A DNA stretch of 55,698 nt from Alistipes sp. (lineage in GTDB: Bacteria; Bacteroidota; Bacteroidia; Bacteroidales; Rikenellaceae), in contig JAFVRC010000048.1 of the NCBI GenBank assembly GCA_017504485.1, positions 1 to 55,698 of the forward strand, read 5' to 3'. A program made the position numbers and the translations under genes. Each line of letters starts with the position of its first letter. The first letter of the stretch is position 1. Of the stretch, positions 1-8,479 are shown one piece after another. Below the pieces are notes generated by a model. The model had not been told where the DNA came from, ran no database searches, and saw nothing but the letters and a program-made list of their open reading frames with translations.

Positions 1-930
1 CTCGCGGATGATATCCTCGATAATACGGTAGTTGCTCTCCTTTGCTGTGCACCAGGCGTTTCGCAGATCACGACCACCCCACTGCTCCTTGTCGGGGGTG
101 TAGTTGCAGAGGATGTCGGGACGGATCTGCCCTAACGCTCGGCTGTGGCCCGGCATATCAATCTCGGGAATAACCTCTATGTTACGCTCGGCGGCATAGG
201 CTACGATGTCGCGCAGCTCCTCCTGCGTGTAGTAGCCACCCCACGCCTCGTCGAACTTGCTGTATCGAGGCCAAATCTTCGCATCGCCACCACGAAAACC
301 AGCCTCACGGGCGAACTCCGGATGCGACTTAATCTCGATGCGCCACCCCTCGTCGTCGGTGAGGTGGAAGTGGAACTTGTTGAGCTTGTGGTAGGCCATA
401 AGGTCGATATATCGCTTGACGTGCTCGGTCGGAACGAAGGTGCGTGCCACGTCGAGGTGCAGACCTCGGTAGTCGAAGCGAGGCTCGTCGCTAATTGTGA
501 CACAGCCCACCTGCAACGGCAACTTTGCCTCTTGGGTATAGACGGCGGGTATCATCTGCAAGAGTGACTGCACGCCGTTGAACACGCCGCCATAGCCGTC
601 GCCCGTGATGGTTATGCCATCAATCGTGATGGAGAGCTTGTACGCATCCTTTTTGAGCGACTTATCGACTTCGAGGCGCAGAAAGTTGTGCTCGGCCGCG
701 CCGCGCCGCATGAGCGGAATGTATCTTTGCAGATAGGTGGCCACGCCCTCAACCTGCGAGGAACAGAGAAGCGCGGTTTGCGGGTTTATCTCGAATGTGC
801 CCTCGGCAGCAACTACTTCGAGCGGTCGTGGGATAATCGTGTCGGCGCACAGCGGTTGCGTGAAGTGCGACTTGTTGCAGCAGGAGCTGACCAACAGCAG
901 TGCTGCAAGGGCAATTAGTTGGTTTTTCAT
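1..930 (-). CDS. Beta-N-acetylhexosaminidase, GH20, lipoprotein (partial, C-terminus outside window)
   Basis: Reading the minus strand from an ATG at 930 gives 310 open codons running off the window edge. The start MKNQLIALAALLLVSSC is a lipoprotein signal with a Cys after LVSS. An N-terminal GH20b-like domain follows (IIPRPLEV near residue 37). The catalytic barrel opens with RGLHLDVARTF, then HKLNKFHFHLTDDEGWRIEI and EIDMPGHSRA, all GH20 signatures. The catalytic Asp-Glu pair lies beyond the window. The family removes terminal GlcNAc or GalNAc from glycans, so a surface or periplasmic role on host glycans is likely. It is the last visible gene of a minus-strand run, 28 bp after a glycosyltransferase. 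Family call is firm; substrate is inference. Confidence 0.93.
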   Translation of the reverse strand, partial: MKNQLIALAALLLVSSCCNKSHFTQPLCADTIIPRPLEVVAAEGTFEINPQTALLCSSQVEGVATYLQRYIPLMRRGAAEHNFLRLEVDKSLKKDAYKLSITIDGITITGDGYGGVFNGVQSLLQMIPAVYTQEAKLPLQVGCVTISDEPRFDYRGLHLDVARTFVPTEHVKRYIDLMAYHKLNKFHFHLTDDEGWRIEIKSHPEFAREAGFRGGDAKIWPRYSKFDEAWGGYYTQEELRDIVAYAAERNIEVIPEIDMPGHSRALGQIRPDILCNYTPDKEQWGGRDLRNAWCTAKESNYRIIEDIIRE

Positions 931-958
931 CACTATTTAGGTTGGGTTGTTGGAGCAA

Positions 959-1681
959 TTATCGGTTTTGGGCCGCGCGAATCTTTCTAAATGGCAGCTT
1001 CAGCACGCCGAAGAAGGCCTCGCCGAATATGCCGCTCGACATCTTCGAGGTGCCCTCCTCGCGGTCGATGAATATTATCGACTCCTCGATGATGCGGTAG
1101 CCGAGTCGCCACGCCGTATATTTCATCTCTATCTGAAAGCCGTAGCCTACCATTCGCACGCCATCGAGCTCTATGCCGCGCAGCACGTCGGCACGATAGC
1201 CCACAAATCCTGCCGTAGCATCGCACACTGGCATTCGCGTTACGAGGCGCACATACACCGATGCAAAGTAGGACATCAGCAGACGACCGAGAGGCCAATT
1301 CACCACGTTTACTCCCTTGACATAGCGTGAGCCTACGGCGACGTCGGCATCGTTCTCCAAGCGGCGCGACAAACGCAACAAATCGTCGGGGTTGTGCGAG
1401 AAGTCGCAGTCCATCTCGAAGATAAGGTCGTAACCGTGCTCTAAAGCCCACTTGAAGCCCGCGATATAGGCGGAGCCGAGCCCCAATTTGCCGCTGCGTT
1501 TGAGGATATGTATGCGCCCCTCGCAGGTGGGGATACGCTCCTCGATAATAGCGGCAGTGCCGTCGGGCGAGCCGTCATCGACAAAGAGCACATCGAAGAT
1601 GCCGAGCGAGAGCACCTTGTCGATCATGCGCGACACGTTCTCGCGCTCGTTGTAGGTCGGAATGATAACTAATCGTCTCAT
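959..1681 (-). CDS. Polyprenol monophosphomannose synthase-like glycosyltransferase (GT2)
   Basis: 240 aa. The GT-A fold is clear: IPTYNERENVSRMI at the N-terminus, FVDDGSPDGT near residue 35, KLGLGSAYIAGF near 65 and the metal-binding EMDCDFSHNPDDL near 90. This set matches DPM1-type enzymes that move a sugar, usually mannose, from a nucleotide sugar to polyprenyl phosphate at the cytoplasmic face of the inner membrane. The length fits the short DPM1 form without C-terminal membrane helices. It starts 2 bp after the stop of the preceding GT2 gene, so the two are probably cotranslated. Donor sugar cannot be read from the sequence. Confidence 0.9.
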   Translation of the reverse strand: MRRLVIIPTYNERENVSRMIDKVLSLGIFDVLFVDDGSPDGTAAIIEERIPTCEGRIHILKRSGKLGLGSAYIAGFKWALEHGYDLIFEMDCDFSHNPDDLLRLSRRLENDADVAVGSRYVKGVNVVNWPLGRLLMSYFASVYVRLVTRMPVCDATAGFVGYRADVLRGIELDGVRMVGYGFQIEMKYTAWRLGYRIIEESIIFIDREEGTSKMSSGIFGEAFFGVLKLPFRKIRAAQNR

Positions 1682-1683
1682 CG

Positions 1684-2688
1684 TTATATGAGTTTTCCAA
1701 ATTTACGGGATGCGAAGATATATCGTACCACAATCGAGCCACGATATATGCCTCGGGCCTCGTGTTGTACATTTTGTCGTATGGTGCGACGCTCGGTGGC
1801 GAGGCGGCCGTGCCACTTTGCAAAGTCGATATACGCCCGTATAACGGCTTTGAAGTGGTCGATATTGCCCTTTGCCAGGTGGCCCAATGCGGCAAGTATA
1901 TCGAGTGGCGGTCGCACGATGGCGACCACTGCGCGTTGCAGCGGCGAGGCGCAACGGAAGAGCATTGCGAGGTTGTTGCGGTGGTTGAGCATCGTCTTGC
2001 GGGGCGAACCCGTGGCGAGTGTCCCTCCGCCGAGATGATAGACCACCGACGACGGCTCGACAACTACCCTGTGGCCTGCAAGCTGCGCTCGCCAACAGAG
2101 GTCGATCTCCTCCATATGGGCAAAGAACTCCGCCGAGAAGCCTCCTAATTGGCGAAAGACTTCCGCTCGGCAACATAGTGCTGCACCGCTAACCCACATC
2201 ACATCGCGAGAGTCGTCGTACTGCCCTTCGTCGCGCTCCGTGGTGCCAAGGATGCGGCCACGGCAAAATGGGTACCCGAGATAGTCGATATATCCGCCTG
2301 CGGCACCGGCATACTCGAAGTGCTCGCGCTGCTCGAAGGAGAGTATCTTCGGGCCGACAAACCCCACACGCTCGTCCTCGAAGACGGCGACAAGTGGCGC
2401 AAGCCACCCCTCGGTAGGCTCTACGTCGGAGTTTAGAAGTACGAAGAGGTCGTAGCCCTCTAACTGTGCGAGGGCGCGGTTGTAGCCCTCGGCAAAGCCA
2501 TAGTTGCGGTCGAGGTGCACGATGCGCACCGTTGGGAAAGCATCGGCAACCCACTCTGCGGAGCCGTCGGTCGAGCCATTGTCGGCCACCACGATGTCGG
2601 CCTCCGCACTACGCCGAACGACGTAGTGCAGAAAGCGCTCGAGGTGCTGCCTGCCATTCCAATTGAGTATTACGACCGCCGTTTTCAT
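1684..2688 (-). CDS. Glycosyltransferase family 2 (rhamnosyltransferase-like)
   Basis: 334 aa. GT2 motifs are VVILNWNGRQHLERFL at the N-terminus, VVADNGSTDGSAEW near residue 35, RNYGFAEGYNRAL near 62 and LLNSDVEPTEGWL near 85. A later MEEIDLCWRAQLAGH corresponds to the ED..D.dW acceptor/base region of the wcaE/rhamnosyltransferase group. It lies 3 bp downstream of the LpxL-like acyltransferase and 2 bp upstream of the polyprenol-phosphate transferase, so a role in lipid-linked surface glycan or lipooligosaccharide assembly is likely. Specific sugar and acceptor are unknown. Confidence 0.9.
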   Translation of the reverse strand: MKTAVVILNWNGRQHLERFLHYVVRRSAEADIVVADNGSTDGSAEWVADAFPTVRIVHLDRNYGFAEGYNRALAQLEGYDLFVLLNSDVEPTEGWLAPLVAVFEDERVGFVGPKILSFEQREHFEYAGAAGGYIDYLGYPFCRGRILGTTERDEGQYDDSRDVMWVSGAALCCRAEVFRQLGGFSAEFFAHMEEIDLCWRAQLAGHRVVVEPSSVVYHLGGGTLATGSPRKTMLNHRNNLAMLFRCASPLQRAVVAIVRPPLDILAALGHLAKGNIDHFKAVIRAYIDFAKWHGRLATERRTIRQNVQHEARGIYRGSIVVRYIFASRKFGKLI

Positions 2689-2691
2689 TCT

Positions 2692-3642
2692 CTATTCCTG
2701 CGTTGCGTTATCTTGGGGAGTATATAACGGACTACCCTCCCAGCGTGTGAACTTCCAGCGGTTATGCGACCACATCCAATACTCGGGTTGTGCGACGATG
2801 CTCTGCTCGAGGAGTCGCGCATAGCGGCTCATAATCTCGCCACTCGGAACGCTCTCCTTGCCGTCGTAAATCTGCACGAAGCGGCAACGATAGCGGCCTC
2901 GCTTCAGAGGCTCCATAGCCAGGTAGAATACCGGCATATTGTATTTCAAGGCCAACTGCTCGCCTCCGTCGTAGAAGAGTGTGTCGTGGTTCAGGAAGCG
3001 GTGCCAATGACAGCCGTTTGTGGGTGGGCAGTTCTGGTCGGCGATAAGACCGAGTATGAGGTTGTGGCCGTCGATGCCGCTACGGTTGTTCATAAATGTT
3101 CGTACAAACATCTTGCTCGACACGGGCTCGACGCGCTCCATCTTGCGGATGCGGTAGTAGAAGTTGTTCCACGCTCTGTTTTTCAGCGGGTGGTAGGCCA
3201 CGAGTAGATGGTGTTCCGTGAAACGCATATAGGCAAACGAGGCGTACTCCCAGAAGCCGAAGTGCGAGGTTAGTACCACGACGTTCTGCCCCTTGAAAAT
3301 CTCGTTCATACCGTCCGAGTAGTCGAACTCAACACGCTCGGCACGCTGCTTGTCGTCGAGGCCTGCGAGCGTAAGCGTATTTACGACCATCTCGGCCAAC
3401 GTGCGGTAGTACTTGCCGCATATAAGCTCCACCTCGTGGAAACTCTTGTCGGGGAATGCCGAACATAGTTGGTTGATAATCAGGTGGCGACGATATCGCG
3501 CGAGATAGCGGAAGATGAAATATATCAGCTCCTGCAAAACGTAGTACTGAAACCAATACGGCAGAATGGTTATCGTGCGGCACAGCAGCCACATAGCCAT
3601 CTCCTGCAGGCGCTCAAGGCTACTCTTCAAACGGCTCTTCAT
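2692..3642 (-). CDS. LpxL/HtrB-type lipid A acyltransferase
   Basis: 316 aa from the ATG at 3642, chosen over the upstream ATG at 3699 because a GGAGGAG sequence sits just 5' of it and the product then begins MKSRLKSSLERLQEM, as the family does. VVVLTSHFGFWEYASF near residue 110 holds the HX4E catalytic motif of lysophospholipid/lipid A acyltransferases. The hydrophobic stretch near residues 17-45 is the usual membrane anchor. The family adds a secondary acyl chain to the lipid A precursor on the cytoplasmic face of the inner membrane. The 5' end overlaps rsmI by 23 bp, which suggests translational coupling. Confidence 0.9.
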   Translation of the reverse strand: MKSRLKSSLERLQEMAMWLLCRTITILPYWFQYYVLQELIYFIFRYLARYRRHLIINQLCSAFPDKSFHEVELICGKYYRTLAEMVVNTLTLAGLDDKQRAERVEFDYSDGMNEIFKGQNVVVLTSHFGFWEYASFAYMRFTEHHLLVAYHPLKNRAWNNFYYRIRKMERVEPVSSKMFVRTFMNNRSGIDGHNLILGLIADQNCPPTNGCHWHRFLNHDTLFYDGGEQLALKYNMPVFYLAMEPLKRGRYRCRFVQIYDGKESVPSGEIMSRYARLLEQSIVAQPEYWMWSHNRWKFTRWEGSPLYTPQDNATQE

Positions 3643-4348
3643 CCTGCTCCTCCCTTTTTCTGTCGGCACGGCGCATAGCGGCACGTCCTGCCACGACAAT
3701 TACAAATTCGCCCTTGGGTGCATGTTGGCGGAAGTGCTCCGTCACCTCGGCAAGCGTGCCGCGTATGGTCTGCTCGTAGAGTTTCGTGAGCTCGCGCGAC
3801 ACAGCAACCTCGCGCTCCTCGCCGAAAATCTCGGCAAGCTGTTCGAGGCACTTCACCACGCGATATGGCGACTCGTAGAGGATGACTGTACGCTCCTCGG
3901 CGGCAAGCTCCTCGAGGCGCTTCTTGCGCCCCTTCTTCTGCGGTAGAAAGCCCTCGAAGCAGAAGCGGTCACACGGAAAGCCGCTCTGCACGAGTGCCGG
4001 AATGCAGGCCGTAGCTCCGGGAAGCGTGACTACCTCGATGCCGTTCTCTACGCAGGTGCGCACAAGCAGAAAGCCCGGGTCGGAGATGCCCGGTGTGCCG
4101 GCATCCGATACGAGTGCGACGTTTTGGCCCGAGGCGATAGCCTCGGCAACGACCGCAACGGTGGCGTGCTCGTTGAACTTATGGTGCGAGCGCAGAGGCT
4201 TCTGGATGTTGAGGTGGTGCAGCAAGACAGATGTCGTGCGCGTATCCTCAGCGAGGATAAAATCGACCTCCTGCAACACCCTGACGGCTCGCATTGTGAT
4301 ATCCTCGAGATTGCCTATTGGCGTAGGTACGATATATAGTTTCGCCAT
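3620..4348 (-). CDS. rsmI: 16S rRNA (cytidine1402-2'-O)-methyltransferase RsmI
   Basis: 242 aa. The tetrapyrrole-methylase fold is recognisable from KLYIVPTPIGNLEDITMRA at the N-terminus, LAEDTRTTSVLL near residue 33, LVSDAGTPGISDPGF near 79 and LPGATACIPALVQSGF near 108. RsmI uses SAM to methylate the ribose of C1402 in the 30S decoding centre. The length is slightly short of the E. coli enzyme and the tail (RADRKREEQDEEPFEE) is highly charged. The gene begins 4 bp after the acidic protein and overlaps the acyltransferase gene. Confidence 0.96.
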   Translation of the reverse strand: MAKLYIVPTPIGNLEDITMRAVRVLQEVDFILAEDTRTTSVLLHHLNIQKPLRSHHKFNEHATVAVVAEAIASGQNVALVSDAGTPGISDPGFLLVRTCVENGIEVVTLPGATACIPALVQSGFPCDRFCFEGFLPQKKGRKKRLEELAAEERTVILYESPYRVVKCLEQLAEIFGEEREVAVSRELTKLYEQTIRGTLAEVTEHFRQHAPKGEFVIVVAGRAAMRRADRKREEQDEEPFEE

Positions 4349-4352
4349 TGCT

Positions 4353-5249
4353 CTATAGTTGGTGTTTGCGTTGCAGAATCTGCATCAACATCTTGGCACC
4401 CTCGCTGTTGGCTGTCCAAGTGTAGTTCTCGGCGATGTGGATGAGTGCCTCGTCGAGCGATGTGAAGCTGTCGAGGCGCTCGATGGCGGCATCGAAGGCC
4501 GCCTCGTCGCCCGCAAAGAGGTCACGAATCATCATAAATCGGTCGGCCACGCCGATAGCCTGCCTCAATGACTCAATGGGAGTACCCTCCGAGATACCCT
4601 TCGGGCGCGAAATGCTGTCGCCAACGGTTGGGGTATCGTGGTGGAAGATTTCGCCTATGACGCGCTCCGTGTCGCACTGCTTGGCTGCAAGAGGTTTGTC
4701 GGTTGCATTAGCGGCAGGGCTCTCGCCATAGAGAGCATTCAGAGAGCTGCTGCGCGAAGGGCGCAGGATGGTAATCTCACTCTCTACCCTCTCGGCCGCA
4801 GGGACTTTCTCTTCGCTTGCTATATCCTCGGCAGCGGCAGGGGTGGTAATGGGCTCGGTAACGGGCTCCTCGAAGAGGCTCTCCAATGCCGGAAGTGGTG
4901 CTTCGGTAGGTGTTAGAGTTTCGGAGAGTAGCTTCTCTTCGCTCTCATTGTCGCTCTCGGGGAGTGGCTCCTCCTCGCTCTCGTCGGCCATAATAAGCTC
5001 GACCTCAATCTCCGGCTCATCCTCGCACTCTTCGGTAGGCTCTGGAGTGACAGGGGTGGCTACGGGTTTGGCCTGCGGTGCGTGGGATAGCTCGGGGGTT
5101 TCGCTTTGGTCGAAGCGCACAATCTCGTATGCGCGACGTAGGTTTTGCAGTATCAGGTCGCGCTCGAGCGACGAGGGTTCGCTCGCCTCGGCATCCTCGA
5201 CAAGGGCGAGGGTTTGCCTCAAAATATCTTTGATATTTGTCAAATTCAT
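4353..5249 (-). CDS. Conserved acidic protein of unknown function with alpha-helical C-terminal domain
   Basis: 298 aa from the ATG at 5249. The longer reading frame to 5333 crosses a probable promoter, and its first 28 residues look like translated AT-rich leader. I do not recognise a named family. The N-terminal 50 residues (MNLTNIKDILRQTLALVEDAE) look helical. Residues about 70-195 are low complexity and very rich in Glu, Pro, Ser and Thr. The last 90 residues, from SRPKGISEGTPIESLRQAIG to the end, look folded and resemble the conserved tail of hypothetical Bacteroidota proteins found near rsmI. No signal peptide or membrane segment is seen, so it is likely cytoplasmic. Confidence 0.8.
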   Translation of the reverse strand: MNLTNIKDILRQTLALVEDAEASEPSSLERDLILQNLRRAYEIVRFDQSETPELSHAPQAKPVATPVTPEPTEECEDEPEIEVELIMADESEEEPLPESDNESEEKLLSETLTPTEAPLPALESLFEEPVTEPITTPAAAEDIASEEKVPAAERVESEITILRPSRSSSLNALYGESPAANATDKPLAAKQCDTERVIGEIFHHDTPTVGDSISRPKGISEGTPIESLRQAIGVADRFMMIRDLFAGDEAAFDAAIERLDSFTSLDEALIHIAENYTWTANSEGAKMLMQILQRKHQL

Positions 5250-5257
5250 AGCTTTAT

Positions 5258-5268
5258 GGTTTACCAAT
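5258..5268 (-). promoter_or_regulatory. Possible -7 promoter region upstream of the acidic-protein gene
   Basis: Just upstream of the ATG at 5249 the minus strand reads TATTTTTGTAGATTGG, which contains TAnnTTTG, the Bacteroidota -7 element. No convincing TTTG partner is visible at the expected distance. The exact edges are approximate. Its position inside the longer frame to 5333 supports the ATG at 5249. Confidence 0.45.
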
Positions 5269-5313
5269 CTACAAAAATATAAATTTTTGTCGAGAATGCG
5301 AAGCGATTGGCCG

Positions 5314-5358
5314 AAAAAAAAGAGTGTCGCCACCCGAAAAAGGGAAAAAGCGACACTC
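5314..5358 (-). terminator. Rho-independent terminator after the small lipoprotein gene
   Basis: On the minus strand GAGTGTCGC (5358-5350) pairs with GCGACACTC (5330-5322), with an inner CCC/GGG pairing, and is followed by a run of eight T. It lies between the lipoprotein stop at 5382 and the promoter region of the acidic-protein gene, so it separates the two minus-strand transcripts. Confidence 0.9.
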
Positions 5359-5381
5359 GGAGTCCGATATTTGTAGGCCGA

Positions 5382-5954
5382 TTAGTTGGCCGTGACCTCC
5401 ACAATCTCGACTACCCAGCCGAAGAGGTCGTTGGCACACGCGCTCTGCATAGCGCCAATCTGCGACTGCGCGAGCGTGTCGGAGGCGATTACGGCATTTA
5501 CGAAGTCCGTAACATTTGGAAAGGCGGCATTGACCTTCTGTGAGAGGCAGTTGTAGAAGGCGTTCTGCTGCACGCGGTCGAGGCCCGAAGGGAGCACGTT
5601 GTGCTCGACGAGGTAGGGATACGGAAATATGTGACGCATATTTCGCGCATCGGTGTTGAGCTCCTCGACGATGGTCGTGACGATATAGACCTGCACCGTG
5701 TCGTTCACAGCGGGCATCTCGACGAAGGTCGTATATACGGGATAGGCCTCCTCGAGGGCGGCAGCCACGTTGTCCGAGAAGAGCATATACTCCGCATCGG
5801 TAAGGTCGTTCAGATAGACCATCTGACGATACTCGCGCAGCAGGTCGCGCATAGCCTGACGCTCTTCACGATTCCATTTTGCCTGTTGCGAGCAGCCCAC
5901 AAAGCCCATAAGGGCGAGTGTCACTACGGACACCGAAAGTAGAAACTTTTTCAT
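5382..5954 (-). CDS. Small lipoprotein of unknown function
   Basis: 190 aa. The N-terminus MKKFLLSVSVVTLALMGFVGCSQQ is a lipoprotein signal with lipobox FVGC, so the mature protein is anchored to a membrane by Cys21. The mature part is mostly helical with many Asn, Ala and Val and no motif I recognise. Phrases such as VYTTFVEMPAVNDTVQVYIVTT suggest a compact domain. It lies 65 bp downstream of the lipid-kinase gene and before a strong terminator, so it is probably the last gene of the operon that starts near 10165. Confidence 0.8.
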   Translation of the reverse strand: MKKFLLSVSVVTLALMGFVGCSQQAKWNREERQAMRDLLREYRQMVYLNDLTDAEYMLFSDNVAAALEEAYPVYTTFVEMPAVNDTVQVYIVTTIVEELNTDARNMRHIFPYPYLVEHNVLPSGLDRVQQNAFYNCLSQKVNAAFPNVTDFVNAVIASDTLAQSQIGAMQSACANDLFGWVVEIVEVTAN

Positions 5955-6019
5955 TGCACATTAGTTTAGAAGTTTAACCAATGTGGCGAAAAAGCAATCA
6001 TTGTGCCACGACGACTCGG

Positions 6020-6988
6020 CTACTTGCGCTTCTCGATAAATTCGCGTGACACGACAACCTTGATGGCGCGATGCACGACCTCGATCTCGACGGGTGTCTC
6101 GCCCAGTAGCTCGCCGTCGGTCTCGAGCATAACTGGAGGTGAGGAGACAATCTGTACCTTGTGACCTTGCGCGTGCGCGACGTGGCCTATCGAGTAGATG
6201 TCGCCATTCGAGAGTTTATTGACGCGAAAGACGATGTGCCACCAGTGTAGTGGCTTGATGAGCGAGATGTCGAGCAGACCATCATCCACCACCGCCTTGG
6301 GCAGAATCTGCAAGCCACCACCGATATATTTGCATACGCCCACAGCGACGCTGAAGAGCAGGTTGTGGTGAGCCACCTTGCCGTCGATGATTATGCGCAC
6401 ACCCGCTGACTTGTACCTGAAATAGGCGCAGATGATGCTCCACAGGTAGAGCCATCGGCCACGACGACCTTTGGCCTTCATGTGGTTGTAGATGGATATG
6501 GCGTAGGCCTCGAAGCCTAGGCCCGCGACATTGGCCATGTAGCGCGATTGGCGATACTGCGACTCGGTGTAGGTGACACGTCCGACATCCTGCAGCAAGG
6601 TGTGCCCCTCGCAGATGGCGCGAATGGCAGCCGAGTAGTGGTGCGGTATGCCGAAGGTGCGCACCCAATCGTTGCCCGTACCTACGGCGATTACGGCCAA
6701 AAGTATCTCCTTTGGATCGAAGACCTTCTGGATGAAGAGTCCGTTTACCACCTCGTTGAGTGTGCCGTCACCGCCAATAACGATGATGCGTTTGTAGCCG
6801 TTATTGGCAGCTTCGACCGTAAGCTCGGTGGCGTGATGGCGATGCTCGGTGAATACCGGGTCGTGCAGAATGCCGTTGTCGCGCAGCAACTTGGATATCT
6901 TCGGGAAGTCGAGCAGTCCCTTGCCCTCGCCGGCAACGGGATTGACGATGACAAACCAGCGGTTATCACTCTTGAGTGTGTTATCCAT
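6020..6988 (-). CDS. YegS/BmrU-type lipid kinase (diacylglycerol kinase catalytic domain)
   Basis: 322 aa. VIGGDGTLNEVVNGLF near residue 72 is the ATP-binding GGDGT motif of diacylglycerol kinase-like enzymes. VIAVGTGNDWVRTFG near 98 and GGLQILPKAVVDDGLLDI near 222 complete the fold, and the last segment (VEIEVVHRAIKVVV) matches the beta-rich C-terminal lobe. The family phosphorylates diacylglycerol, sphingosine or related lipids at the inner membrane. Bacteroidota make sphingolipids, so a sphingoid substrate is possible but not shown. It starts 7 bp after the pepD stop codon. Confidence 0.92.
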   Translation of the reverse strand: MDNTLKSDNRWFVIVNPVAGEGKGLLDFPKISKLLRDNGILHDPVFTEHRHHATELTVEAANNGYKRIIVIGGDGTLNEVVNGLFIQKVFDPKEILLAVIAVGTGNDWVRTFGIPHHYSAAIRAICEGHTLLQDVGRVTYTESQYRQSRYMANVAGLGFEAYAISIYNHMKAKGRRGRWLYLWSIICAYFRYKSAGVRIIIDGKVAHHNLLFSVAVGVCKYIGGGLQILPKAVVDDGLLDISLIKPLHWWHIVFRVNKLSNGDIYSIGHVAHAQGHKVQIVSSPPVMLETDGELLGETPVEIEVVHRAIKVVVSREFIEKRK

Positions 6989-6995
6989 TGTCGGC

Positions 6996-8453
6996 CTATT
7001 TGCGAGGTGCGTTCTTGAGTGTGTTCGTGAGGAAGTCGTAGAACTTCTCGACCGAAGCTATCTCGACCTTCTCGTCAGGTGAGTGTGGATAACGTATTGT
7101 AGGGCCGAAGGATATCATATCGAGTGTCGGATATGTGCCGCCAATGATACCGCACTCGAGACCTGCGTGAATAGCCCTGACGGCAGGTTTTGCGCCATAG
7201 AGCTGCTCGTAGGAGGCAAGCATAGCATGAAGAATTGGCGACTGCATATTAGGCTTCCAGCCGTCATACGAGCCATCGAGCGACACCGTGGCACCGATAA
7301 GCTCGAAGGTGGCACGGATAGCCTCGCCGAGAGCATCCTTCTCGCTATTCACGGAGCTGCGGATAAGGCTCTGGAGTTTCACGCACTTGCCGTCAGAGAC
7401 TATGCGGGCGAGGTTGTTCGAGGTCTGCACGAGGTTCTCCATCTCGACCGACATCTTGATAACGCCATTTGGAGCGGCCACGACAGCCTTGACGAGCTGC
7501 GAGGCTACGCTCTGCGGGATAATTTCGGCCTCGGCCTTCGAAGGCAGAGCCTTGATGGATATCGACTCCTCGATGTTCTCGAACTCGGCGATAACGGTGC
7601 TCTCGAACTCGGCGACATCCTGCTCGAAACAGGCAGCCTGGGCTTCGGGTACCAAGATGTTGGCAACTGCCTCACGAGGAATAGCGTTACGGAGACCACC
7701 TCCATCAATGCTTGATACGAGATACTCGACTTTCGTGTGGTTGAGAAGACGGCAGAGCAACTTGTTGGCATTGGCACGCTGGGTGATAATCTGGATGCCT
7801 GAGTGGCCGCCCTTCAACCCCTTGATCTCCAGGGTATAAGCCTTGTAGCCCGACTGCGGAGCGGCCTCGGCCGTGTAGTCGAGCGTAATGTTGGCATCGA
7901 GGCCTCCGGCGCAGCCCACATAGAGTTCACCCTCGTCCTCCGAGTCGAGGTTCAGCAGAATGTCGCCTGTCAGCAGACCTCCTTTAAGACCAAAGGCTCC
8001 GTCCATACCCGTCTCCTCGGTTGCCGTGAAGAGGGCTTCGATATTGCCGTGCTCGAGCGTATCATCCTCCAACACAGCGAGTATGGCGGCAACGCCTATG
8101 CCATTGTCGGCACCGAGAGTCGTGCCATTGGCCGTTACCCACTCGCCGTCGATATAGGCCTCGATAGGGTCTTTCTCGAAGTCGAATAGCTTGTCGTTGT
8201 TCTTCTGCGGTACCATATCGAGGTGGGCCTGCATAATCACACCTTTGCGCTCCTCGTAGCCGGCCGTAGCGGCCTTGAAAATATAGACGTTGTTGGCCTC
8301 ATCGATGCTCGCCTCCAGGCCGTGAGCCTTGGCAAAATCTACGACGTACTGGCGTATTGCGGCCTCGTGATGCGACGGGCGCGGAATCCGAGTTATGGCG
8401 TGAAAGTGCTTCCAGAGCAGTGCGGGTTTCAGCTGGTCAAAATTCTTATTCAT
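6996..8453 (-). CDS. pepD: Aminoacyl-histidine dipeptidase (M20, PepD)
   Basis: 485 aa, the usual length of PepD. Metal-ligand motifs of the M20 di-zinc peptidases are visible: VIMQAHLDMVPQK near residue 72 (His and Asp), TTLGADNGIGVAA near 110 and FTATEETGMDGAFG near 140 (general-base and metal Glu). The lid domain lies in between, with KGLKGGHSGIQI near 213, and HAGLECGIIGG near 433 gives the last metal-site residues. PepD cleaves Xaa-His and other dipeptides in the cytoplasm. It begins 26 bp after the PhoH stop codon, in the same minus-strand operon. Confidence 0.95.
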   Translation of the reverse strand: MNKNFDQLKPALLWKHFHAITRIPRPSHHEAAIRQYVVDFAKAHGLEASIDEANNVYIFKAATAGYEERKGVIMQAHLDMVPQKNNDKLFDFEKDPIEAYIDGEWVTANGTTLGADNGIGVAAILAVLEDDTLEHGNIEALFTATEETGMDGAFGLKGGLLTGDILLNLDSEDEGELYVGCAGGLDANITLDYTAEAAPQSGYKAYTLEIKGLKGGHSGIQIITQRANANKLLCRLLNHTKVEYLVSSIDGGGLRNAIPREAVANILVPEAQAACFEQDVAEFESTVIAEFENIEESISIKALPSKAEAEIIPQSVASQLVKAVVAAPNGVIKMSVEMENLVQTSNNLARIVSDGKCVKLQSLIRSSVNSEKDALGEAIRATFELIGATVSLDGSYDGWKPNMQSPILHAMLASYEQLYGAKPAVRAIHAGLECGIIGGTYPTLDMISFGPTIRYPHSPDEKVEIASVEKFYDFLTNTLKNAPRK

Positions 8454-8479
8454 AGTTGGTTGTATTAAGTTATGTAAAT

